From the NCBI RefSeq assembly GCF_902167145.1, contig NC_050101.1, forward strand, positions 128,370,990 to 128,434,989: DNA of 64,000 nucleotides, in the 5' to 3' direction. The translations under genes were made by a program, and so were the position numbers. Origin of the DNA: Zea mays (Eukaryota; Streptophyta; Magnoliopsida; Poales; Poaceae). The notes under the pieces are model-generated. The model did not search any database. It saw only the letters and a list, made by a program, of their open reading frames with translations, and was not told where the DNA came from. Below are positions 54,917-64,000 of this stretch, piece by piece. Each line of letters starts with the position of its first letter. Position 1 is the stretch's first letter.

Positions 54917-57900
54917 TCAATCAAAATTCCTAGAATCAAGAATATTTAGCTCATGCCTAAGTTTGGTAAAAGTTTGCTCATCTAATGGCTTGGTAAAGAT
55001 ATCGGCTAATTGTTCTTTGGTGTTAACATATGCAATCTCGATATCCCCCTTTTGTTGGTGATCCCTTAAAAAATGATACCGAATGGCTATGTGTTTAGTG
55101 CGGCTATGCTCAACGGGATTATCCGCCATGCAGATTGCACTCTCAATATCACATAGAAGAGGAACTTTGGTTAATTTGTAACCATAGTCCCTGAGGGTTT
55201 GTCTCATCCAAAGCAATTGCGCGCAACAATGGCCTGCGGCAATATACTCGGCTTCGGCGGTAGAAAGAGCTACAGAATTTTGCTTCTTTGAAGCCCAAGA
55301 CACGAGGGATCTTCCCAAGAACTGGCAAGTCCCTGATGTGCTCTTTCTATTAATTTTACACCCTACCCAATCAACATCGGAATAACCAATTAAATCAAAT
55401 GTGGATCCCCTGGGGTACCAAAGACCAAACTTAGGAGTATAAACTAAATATCTCAAGATTCGTTTTACGGCCCTAAGGTGAACTTCCTTAGGATCAGCTT
55501 GGAATCTTGCACACATGCATACGGAGAGCATAATATCCGGTCGAGAAGCACATAAATAGAGTAAAGAACCTATCATCGATCGGTATACCTTTTGATCTAA
55601 GGATTTACCTCCCGTGTCGAGGTCGAGATGCCCATTAGTTCCCATGGGTGTCTTGATGGGCTTGGCATCCTTCATCCCAAACTTTGTGAGTATGTCTTGA
55701 ATGTACTTTGTTTGGCTAATGATGGTGCCATCTTGGAGTTGCTTCACTTGAAATCCTAAGAAATACTTCAACTCCCCCATCATAGACATCTCGAATTTTT
55801 GTGTCATGATCCTACTAAACTCTTCACATGTAGATTCGTTAGTAGACCCAAATATGATATCATCAACATAAATTTGGCATACAAACAAATCATTTGTAAG
55901 TGTTTTAGTAAAGAGAGTAGGATCGGCTTTTCTGACTTTGAAGCCATTAGCGATAAGAAAATCTCTTAGGCATTCATACCATGCTCTTGGGGCTTGCTTG
56001 AGCCCATAAAGCGCCTTAGAGAGTTTATATACATGGTTAGGGTACTCACTATCTTCAAAGACCGGAGGTTGCTCAACATAGACCTCTTCCTTGATTGGTC
56101 CATTGAGGAAGGCACTTTTCACGTCCATTTGATAAAGCTTAAAGCCATGGTAAGTAGCATAGGCAAGTAATATACGAATTGATTCAAGCCTAGCTACGGG
56201 TGCATAGGTTTCACCGAAATCCAAACCTTCGACTTGTGAATATCACTTGGCCACAAGTCGGGCTTTGTTCCTTGTCACCACACCATGCTCATCTTGCTTG
56301 TTGCGGAAGACCCACTTGGTTCCTACAACATTTTGGTTAGGACGTGGAACTAAATGCCATACCTCATTCCTCGTGAAGTTGTTGAGCTCCTCTTGCATCG
56401 CCAGCACCCAATCCGAATCTTGAAGTGCTTCCTCTATCCTGTGTGGCTCAATAGAGGAAACAAAGGAGTAATGTTCACAAAAATGAGCAACACGAGATCG
56501 AGTGGTTACCCCCTTATGAATGTCGCCGAGGATGGTGTTCACGGGGTGATCTCGTTGTATTGCTTGGTGGAATCTTGGGTGTGGCGGTCTTGGACCCTCA
56601 TCATCTTCCTTGTCTTGATCATTAGCATCTCCCCCTTGATCATTGTCCTCCTCTTGAGGTGGCTCCTCTTGATCTTCATCATCATTATCTTGATCTTGAT
56701 CCTTATCTTGAGTTGGTGGGGATGCTTGTATTGAGGAAGATGGTTGATCTTGTGCTTGTGGAGGCTCTTCGGATTCTTTAGGACACACATCCCCAATGGA
56801 CATGTTCCTTAGCGCGACGCATGGAGCCTCTTCATCATCTAGCTCATCAAGATCAACTTGCTCTACTTGAGAGTCGTTAGTCTCATCAAACACAATGTCA
56901 CAAGAAACTTCAACTAGTCTAGAGGACTTGTTAAAGACTATATATGCCCTTGTGTTTGAATCATAACCAAGTAAAAAACCTTCTACAGCCTTAGGCGCAA
57001 ATTTAGATTTTCTACCTCTTTTAACAAGAATAAAACATTTGCTACCAAAGACTCTAAAATATGAAACATTGGGCTTTTTACCGGTTAGAAGTTCATATGA
57101 TGTCTTCTTGAGGATTCGGTGTAGATATAACCGGTTGATGGCGTAGCAAGCGGTATTGACCGCCTCGGCCCAAAATCGATCCGAAGTCTTGTACTCATCA
57201 AGCATGGTCCTCACCATGTCCAATAGAGTTCTATTCTTCCTCTCCACAACACCATTTTGTTGTGGCGTGTAGGGATAAGAGAACTCATGCTTGATGCCCT
57301 CCTCCTCAAGAAAGCTTTCGATTTGTGAGTTCTTGAACTCCGTCCCGTTGTCGCTTCTGATCTTTTTTATCCTTAAGCCAAACTCATTTTGAACCCGTCT
57401 CAAGAATCCCTTTAATGTTTCTTGGGTTTGTGATTTTTCCTGCAAAAAGAACACCCAAGTGAAGCGAGAATAATCATCCACAATTACAAGACAATACTTA
57501 CTCCCGCCGATGCTTATGTAAGCAATCGGGCCGAATAGGTCCATGTGGAGTAGCTCGAGCGGCCTGTCGGTCGTCATGATGTTCTTGTGTGGATGATGAA
57601 CACCAACTTGCTTCCCTGCTTGACATGCGCTACAAACCCTGTCTTTCTCAAAATGAACATTGGTTAGTCCCAAAATGTGCTCTCCCTTTAGAAGCTTATG
57701 AAGATTCTTCATCCCAACATGAGCTAGTCGGCGGTGCCAGAGCCAACCCATGTTAGTCTTAGCAATTAAGCAAGTTTCGAGTTCAGCTCTATCAAAATCT
57801 ACTAAGTATAGCTGACCCTCTAACACTCCCTTAAATGCTACTGAATCATCACTTCTTCTAAAGACAGTAACACCCAAATATGTAAAAAGACAGTTGTAGC

Positions 57901-58155
57901 CCATTTTACATAATTGAGAAACGGAAAGCAAATTGTAATCTAAAGAATCTACAAGAAAACATTGGAAATAGAATGGTCAGATGATATAGCAATTTTACCC
58001 AATCCTTTGACCAAGCCTTGATTTCCATCCCTGAATGTGATAGCTCGTTGGGGATCTTGGTTTTTCTCATAGGAGGAGAACATCTTCTTCTCCCCTGTCA
58101 TGTGGTTTGTGCACACGCTATCGATGATCCAACTTGAGCCCCCGGATGCATAAAC
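54917..58155 (-). pseudogene. pol: pol of element B, multiply broken
   Basis: Read from GTT 58153-58155 after a TAG at 58156-58158. The protease motif is WIIDSVC instead of DSGC: GTG replaces GGG at 58114-58116, removing the conserved Gly. A 1-base deletion near 57956 in an A run shifts the frame, and the main frame resumes as [11 protein letters not shown]. Integrase and the start of RT are open to a TGA at 56243-56245, where A has GGA (Gly) in [10 protein letters not shown] ([20 protein letters not shown]) and RNase H (STAEAEYIAAG) then continue to 54917. At least three independent lesions are present. Confidence 0.92.
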
Positions 58156-58168
58156 CTACAAAACAATT

Positions 58169-60661
58169 TTAGGCCTTGTTCTTAGGTACCCAAATGGTCT
58201 TGGGTCCTTTCACATTAGAAACAAGCACCTTGGGTACCCAAACACAAGTCTTTGACCCCTTGTGTTTGCCCCCAACATATTTGGCAACTATTTTGCCTGA
58301 TTTGTTAGTTAGCACATAAGAAGCATCAAAAGTCTTAAATGAAATGTTAGGTTCATTTGATGCAATAGGAGTTCTCTTCTTAGGCAATTTAGCACGGGTT
58401 GATTGCCTAGAACTAGATGCCTCACTCTTATACATAAAAGCATGATTGGAGCCAGAGTGAGACTTCCTAGAGTGAATTCTCATAATTTTGTGCTCGGGGT
58501 AACCGGCAGGGTATAAAATGTAACCCTCGTTATCCTGAGGCATGGGAGCTTTGCCCTTAACAAAGTTTGACAATCTTTTAGGAGGGGCATTAAGTTTGAC
58601 ATTGCCTCCCTGTTGGAAGCCAATGCCATCCTTAATGCCAGGGCGTCTCCCACTATAGAGCATACTACGAGCAAATTTAATTTTTTTTATTTTCTAACTC
58701 ATGCTCGGCAATTTTAGCATCTAATTTTGCTATATGATCATTTTGTTGTTTAATCATAGCAATGTGATCATGAATAGCATCAATGTTAACATCTCTACAT
58801 CTAGTGCAAATAGTAACATGCTCAACAGTAGATGTAGAGGGTTTACAAGAATTTAGTTCAACAATCTTAGCATGTAAAATGTCATTCTCATCTCTAAGAT
58901 TGGAAATAGAAATATTACAAACATCTAATTCCTTAGCCTTAGCAATTAATTTTTCATTCTCATTTCTAAGGCTAGCAAGAGAGGCATTCAATTTTTCAAT
59001 CTTAGCAATTGAACTAGCATTATCATTTCTAAGATTGTCAATTGAATCATCACAAACATTTGATTTCTCAACCTTAGCAATTAATTTGGCATTTTCATTT
59101 CTAAGGTTGGAAATAATATCATGGCAAGTGCTTAGCTCATTAGATAATTTTTCACATTTTTCTACCTCTAGAGCATAAGCATTTTTAACCTTAACATGTT
59201 TTTTGTTTTCTTTAATTAGGAAGTCCTCTTGGCTATCTAAGAGTTCATCCTTATCATGAATAGCACTAATTAATTCATTTAATTTCTCCTTTTGTTGCAT
59301 GTTTAGGTTGGCAAAAAGCGTCAATAAATCATCCTCATCATCACTAGAGCTAGCCTCATCACTAGATGTTGCATACTTAGTGGAGGATCTAGATTTTACC
59401 TTCTTCTTCTTGTCGTCCTTTGCCATGAGGCATTTGTGGCCGACGTTGGGGAAGAAAAGTCCCTTGTTGACAGCGATGTTGGCGGCGTCCTCGTCGGAGG
59501 AGTCGGTGGAGCTCTCGTCGGAGTCCCACTCCCGGCAAACATGGGCATCGTCGCCCTTCTTCTTGTAATATCTCTTCTTCTTTTTTCTTCTCCCCTTCTT
59601 GTCGTCGCCCCTGTCACTATCACTTGATAATAGACATTTAGCAATGAAATGACCGGGCTTACCACACTTGTAGCAAACTTTCTTGGAGCGGGGCTTGTAG
59701 TCCTTCCCCTCCTTTGCTTGAGGATTTAGCGAAAGCTCTTGATGATGAGCGCCATCTCCTCATTGTCGAGCTTTGAGGCGTCGATGGGGACCCTACTAGG
59801 TGTAGAGTCTTCTTTCTTCTCCTCCGTTGCCTTGAATGCAACGAGTTGTACATCGGGTGTGGAGGAGGCGCCTTGCTCAATGATTTTCTTGGAGCCTTTG
59901 ATCATCGGGAGACATTAGCTTATATCTAGGATCACCACGAATTAATTGAACTTGAGTTGGATTAAGAAATACGAGTGATCTAAGAATAACTTTGACCATT
60001 TCATGGTCATCCCACTTGGTACTCCCAAGGTTGCGCACTTGGTTCACCAAAGTCTTGAGCCGGTTGTACATTGCTTGTGGCTCTTCCCCTTGGTGAAGCA
60101 TGAAGCGACCGAGCTCCCCCTCGATTGTTTCCCTCTTGGTGATCTTGGTCACCTCGTCTCCTTCGTGCGCGGTCTTGAGCACGTCCCAAATCTCTTTGGT
60201 ACTCTTCAACCCTTGCACCTTATTATACTCCTCTTGACTTAGAGAGGCGAGGAATATAGTAGTGGCTTGAGAGTTGAAGTGTTGGATTTGTTCGACCTCC
60301 TTCGAATCATAATCCTTATCCCCTTCTTTTGGTACCTGCGCTCCATACTCAACAATATCCCATATGCTTTTGTGGAGTGAGGTTAGGTGATGCCTCATTT
60401 TATCACTCCACATAGAATAATCTTCACCATCGAACATAGGTGGTTTGCCTAATGGGACGGAAAGTAATGGAGTGCGTTTTGAAATATGAGAATAGCAAAG
60501 GGGCATCTTACTATACTTCTTGCGCTCATGGCACTTAGAAGTGGCGGATGTCGATTCCGAGCCGGAGGTGGAGGGTGACGAAGAGTCAGTCTCGTAGTAG
60601 ACCACCTTCTTCATCTTCTTCTTCTTGTCACCCTTTCATTGGGACTTGATGAAGGAAGAGG
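58169..60661 (-). pseudogene. gag: gag of element B, truncated by C and decayed
   Basis: The N-terminus is cut at 60661 by element C. Gag core motifs are LGKPPMFDGEDYSMW, LHKSIWDIVEYG and AMYNRLKTLVNQVR. After RYKLMSP about 40 bp are missing relative to A (which has EEVIGNFVSFECM here), so the frame ends at 59877. Further on a CAA to TAA change and a 1-base deletion precede the zinc knuckle CYKCGKPGHFIAKC. A long coiled-coil stretch (59426-58677) and the WVPK tail (58663-58169) follow in separate frames. Confidence 0.88.
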
Positions 60662-61904
60662 TGAAAGGGAAATGTGCCCTTGGGCCATTTCTAAGTATTT
60701 TGGTGATTGAGTGCAAACACAAGGGCTTAAATGTGAAAATATGCTCATGGATGAACAAAGTGCAAATCACAAGTTAAGGTATGTTTCTAAGCCTTAGTAC
60801 ATTGGTTTTGTGTACTAATATATTTGTCTAAGTGTTAGAAACAGAAAGAAGAAGAGAAGAGAAGACTTGGCTGTGTGCAGCCAAGGGGCTACTTCGGTCT
60901 AGGGCACCGGACTGTCCGGTGGTGCACCGGACAGTGTCCGGTGCGCCAGGCCGCCTCGGCCGAAGAGGCCGCTCTCGGGTTTTTCTCCGGCGACTTCGGC
61001 TAAAATTCACCGGACTGTCCGGTGTGCACCGGACTGTCCGGTGAGCCAACGGTCGGCCGGGCCAACGGTCGGCCGCGCGATCGGCGCGCGACACGTGGCC
61101 GTGCCAACGGTCGGAAGGAAGCACCGGACTGTCCGGTGTGCACCGGACTGTCCGGTGCGCCAGATCTGCAACGGTCGGCAACGGTCGGCTTCGCCAATTA
61201 AGGAAAGGAATCGGGCACCGGACACTGTCCGGTGTGCACCGGACTGTCCGGTGCGCCCGACGACAGAAGGCAAGGATAGCCTTCCAGATGTGCTCTCAAC
61301 GGCTCCTAGCTGCCTTGGGGCTATAAAAGGGACCCCTAGGCGCATAGAGGAAACAACCAAGCATTCTTTGAGCACTCTTGATCACTCACACATCAATCTC
61401 GCGCACTTGTTCGACATTCTAGTGATTTGAGCTCCGTCTAGTGTGCTAGTCTTTTGAGCTCAAGTCTGGGTCTTGTGTGTGCGTATTCGCTGTGATCTTT
61501 GTGTCGTGTGTGAGTTGCTAATCCCTCCCTTGCTCCGTGATTCTCTGTGAACATCTTTTGTAAGGGCGAGAGGCTCCAAATTGTGGAGATTCCTCGCAAG
61601 CGGGATTGAGAAAAGAAAAGCAAGAACACCGTGGTATTCAAGTTGATCATTGGATCACTTGAGAGGAGTTGAGTGCAACTCTCGTCCGTTGGGACGCCAC
61701 AACGTGGAAGTAGGCAAGTGTTGTACTTGGCCGAACCACGGGATAACCACCGTGTCATCTCTGTGATTGATTTCTTGTGGTTATTGTGTTTTGACTCCTC
61801 TCTAGCCACTTGGCCATAATTGTGCTAACACTTAACAAGTTTTTGTGGCTTAAGTTTTGAAGTTATTCAGGATCACCTATTCACCCCCCCTCTAGGTGCT
61901 CTCA
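60662..61904 (+). repeat. 5' LTR of element C
   Basis: 1,243 bp, TGAAAGGGAAATG...GCTCTCA. Palindrome array at about 60905-61260, followed by a likely TATA box CTATAAAAGG at about 61320. Confidence 0.92.
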
Positions 61905-61906
61905 AT

Positions 61907-61919
61907 TGGTATCAGAGCC
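61907..61919 (+). promoter_or_regulatory. Primer-binding site of C (initiator tRNA-Met)
   Basis: TGGTATCAGAGCC just inside the LTR, identical to that of D. Confidence 0.88.
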
Positions 61920-61954
61920 GTTCTCTTCAAGAAAGGGACTAACCGCCCGAAGAG

Positions 61955-64000
61955 ATGGATCCTAAGGGGAAGGGAATTGTGATCAACGACAAGGAGAAGG
62001 AGTCCCTCGTCAACGAGCCAAGGGATGACAAGTCCAACGACTCGGGCTCGGGCCACAGGCGCAAAGATGGGAAGAAGAAGAAGACAAGGCGCATCAAGGA
62101 GATCATCTACTACGACGATAGTGATGAATCTACTTCTTCCCAAAAGGATGGTGACAACGACTACAAAAAGACGGTCAATTCGAACTTTTCATTTGATTAT
62201 TCTCGTATTCAACATAGTTCGAATTCGCATTTGCTTTCCATTCCTCTTGGCAAACCCCCACACTTTGATGGGGAGGACTACGGATTTTGGAGTCACAAAA
62301 TGCGTAGTCACTTATTCTCTCTCCATCCAAGCATATGGGAGATTGTGGAGAATGGAATGAAATTTGATAGCTCGGATAGTCCTATGCTTATAAATGAACA
62401 AATTCATAGAAATGCACAAGCTACTACTGTTCTCTTAGCATCTTTGTGCAGGGAAGAGTACAATAAGGTGAGCGGCTTGGACAATGCCAAGCAAATATGG
62501 GACACCCTCAAGATCTCTCACGAGGGGAACGACATCACCATGCTCACCAAGATGGAGTTGGTGGAGGGCGAGCTTGGACGATTCGCTATGATAAGGGGAG
62601 AGGAGCCAACTCAAACTTACAACCGGCTCAAGACCCTTATCAACAAAATAAGGAGCTACGGAAGCACGCGTTGGACGGACCACGACGTCGTCCGCCTACT
62701 ACTCAGGTCCTTTACCGTTCTTGATCCTCATCTCGTGAACAATATTCGTGAGAATCCCAGGTACACGATGATGACGCCCGAGGAAGTACTTGGAAAATTC
62801 GTGAGCGGGCGAATGATGATCAAGGAGGCAAGGTACGTCGATGACGCGTTGAACGGTCCAATCCACGAGCCTCAACCCATTGCTCTCAAGGCATCGAGAA
62901 GCAAGGAGGCACTACCAAGCAAGGTGGCGCAAATTGAGGTGGCCGGGCTTAATGATGAAGAAATGGCTCTCATCATTAAGCGCTTCAAGACGGCGTTAAG
63001 GGGTCGCAAGGAGCATCCCAACAAGACCAAGACGAAGGGGAAGCGCTCATGCTTCAAGTGTGGTAAGATTGGTCACTTTATCGCTAATTGTCCCGATAAT
63101 GATAGTGACCAGGAAAAGAAGAGTGGAAAATGGGAAAAGAAGAAGAATTACAAGAAGGCAAAGGGCGAGGCTCATATTGGAAAAGAGTGGGATTCGGATT
63201 GCTCCTCGTCCGACTCCGACAACGAAGGACTCGCCGCCACCGCCTTCAACAAGTCATCTCTCTTTCCCAACGAACATCACACTTGCCTCATGGCAAGGGA
63301 AAAGAAGGTAATCACTCGTAATGCTAATACTTATGATTCTTCTAGTGATGATGAATCTAGTGAGGATGAAGTAGATTATTCATGTTTATTCAAGGGCTTA
63401 GATAGATCTAAGATAGACAAAATTAATGAATTAATTGATGCCTTGAATGAAAAGAATATACTTTTAGAAAAGCAAGAGGATTTGTTGTATGAAGAACATG
63501 ATAAGTTTGTAGAGGCTCAAAAATCCCTTGCATTAGAAATTAAGAGGAATGAAATGCTTGCTTGTGAAGTGTCATCATGCCATGATTCTATTGCTAACTT
63601 AAAGAGCATAAATGATGATTTAAATGCTAAACTCGTAGAAGCAAATAAATCCAACTCCTGTGGTGAAACTGTTGTTATTTGCAATAGATGTAAAGACTTT
63701 GATATTGATGCTTGTAGTGAACACATAGCTTCTATTGCAAAGTTAAATAATGAAGTGGCTAGTCTTAATGCCCAACTTAAGACTAGCAAAAGTGAATTTG
63801 ATAAACTAAAATTTGCAAGGGATGCCTACACTATTGGTAGACACCCCTCAATTAAGGATGGACTTGGCTTCAAGAGGGAAGTCAAGAACTTAACAAGCCA
63901 TAAGACTCCCATTCCCACTAAGGAGAAAGGGAAGGCTCCTATGGCTACAAGTGCTAAAAAGAACCATGCCTTTTTATATCATGATAGGAGATATTCTAGA
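61955..64000 (+). CDS. gag: gag of element C, open to the window edge
   Basis: ATG at 61955 (MDPKGKGIV). I read one frame to 64000, about 682 codons, with no stop. The Gag core is present (LGKPPHFDGEDYGFW, SLHPSIWEIVENG, QIWDTLKISHEG), as are a zinc knuckle CFKCGKIGHFIANC and a coiled-coil region (INELIDALNEKNILLEKQ). At the codon where D has TGA, C has TGG (63193 region, HIGKEWDSD). By comparison with D about 100 more codons are expected beyond the window. This is the best-preserved gag in the window. Confidence 0.88.
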   Translation, partial: MDPKGKGIVINDKEKESLVNEPRDDKSNDSGSGHRRKDGKKKKTRRIKEIIYYDDSDESTSSQKDGDNDYKKTVNSNFSFDYSRIQHSSNSHLLSIPLGKPPHFDGEDYGFWSHKMRSHLFSLHPSIWEIVENGMKFDSSDSPMLINEQIHRNAQATTVLLASLCREEYNKVSGLDNAKQIWDTLKISHEGNDITMLTKMELVEGELGRFAMIRGEEPTQTYNRLKTLINKIRSYGSTRWTDHDVVRLLLRSFTVLDPHLVNNIRENPRYTMMTPEEVLGKFVSGRMMIKEARYVDDALNGPIHEPQPIALKASRSKEALPSKVAQIEVAGLNDEEMALIIKRFKTALRGRKEHPNKTKTKGKRSCFKCGKIGHFIANCPDNDSDQEKKSGKWEKKKNYKKAKGEAHIGKEWDSDCSSSDSDNEGLAATAFNKSSLFPNEHHTCLMAREKKVITRNANTYDSSSDDESSEDEVDYSCLFKGLDRSKIDKINELIDALNEKNILLEKQEDLLYEEHDKFVEAQKSLALEIKRNEMLACEVSSCHDSIANLKSINDDLNAKLVEANKSNSCGETVVICNRCKDFDIDACSEHIASIAKLNNEVASLNAQLKTSKSEFDKLKFARDAYTIGRHPSIKDGLGFKREVKNLTSHKTPIPTKEKGKAPMATSAKKNHAFLYHDRRYSR

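Larger units (their letters stand above)
52907..60661 (-). mobile_element. Element B: Copia/Sirevirus element of the A family, interrupted by C
   Basis: Minus strand. The 3' LTR is 52907-54078, internal sequence runs to 60661, and the gag is then cut by element C. The rest of gag and the 5' LTR lie outside the window. Left target site is ATCAC (52902-52906) in E's LTR. Gag and pol resemble A throughout. It carries a nonsense codon in pol, frameshifts in pol and gag, an internal gag deletion and a changed protease motif, so it is dead. Confidence 0.9.
60662..64000 (+). mobile_element. Element C: Copia/Sirevirus element of the D family, 5' part
   Basis: The 5' LTR is 60662-61904, with a primer-binding site at 61907-61919, then gag to the window edge. 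The left target site is AGAGG (60657-60661) in B's gag. LTR and gag match D closely but with clear differences. Only about 3.3 kb is visible; an element of D's size would extend some 5.6 kb beyond the window. Confidence 0.9.

Overview
The window is a grass nuclear genome, most probably maize (Zea mays) or a very close relative. About 85-90% of it is LTR retrotransposon sequence, inserted one into another. The organism call rests on a 13.4-kb Gypsy element whose LTRs match my recollection of maize Huck, four Copia elements of the ji/opie (Sirevirus) type, and hAT-type elements. I found no intact host gene, tRNA, rRNA or CRISPR array. Family names come from memory of the sequences, not from a search.

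Layout. 1-2178: low-copy sequence with a 510-bp hAT-type element at 1081-1590. 2179-15561: complete Huck-like Gypsy/Tat element F on the minus strand (target-site duplication CCTTA), with gag-protease, pol split off by one amber codon, and a long 3' region carrying an ORF on the opposite strand. 15567-20274: the other side of F's target, holding a decayed hAT transposase piece, a decayed Copia gag-protease piece, GC-rich low-copy DNA, and the first copy of a 0.55-kb duplication. 20275-29221: complete Copia element D, plus strand, nearly intact. 29227-31529: the second copy of the duplication, then an AT-rich element with CGGATA-rich ends.

31530 to the right edge is a nest. The oldest host is element G, a minus-strand Copia-type element that has gag but no pol. 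A hAT-type element (34432-34967, target-site duplication GATGTAGG) and Copia element A (35230-44675, duplication CAATC) sit in its gag. Element E, a deleted Gypsy/Tat element (46314 onward), sits just upstream of the gag start. E's 3' LTR is split by Copia element B (from 52907, minus strand). B's gag is split by Copia element C (from 60662, plus strand), which runs off the right edge. The right halves of G, E, B and C lie outside the window.

How the parts work together. Each complete element carries what a reverse-transcribing element needs: LTR promoter and terminator, primer-binding site, polypurine tract, Gag, protease, reverse transcriptase, RNase H and integrase. A and B carry several disabling lesions. 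D has one nonsense codon in gag, F has one amber codon between gag-protease and pol, and C's gag is open as far as it can be read. LTR differences counted by eye agree with the nesting order: fewest between D's LTRs, somewhat more for A and F, many more for E. The most interesting signals are the gag-only element G, the opposite-strand ORFs in both Gypsy/Tat elements, palindrome arrays shared by LTRs of different Copia families, the Gag/Pol junction shared by A, B and D, and a duplicated, possibly once-coding segment on either side of D.
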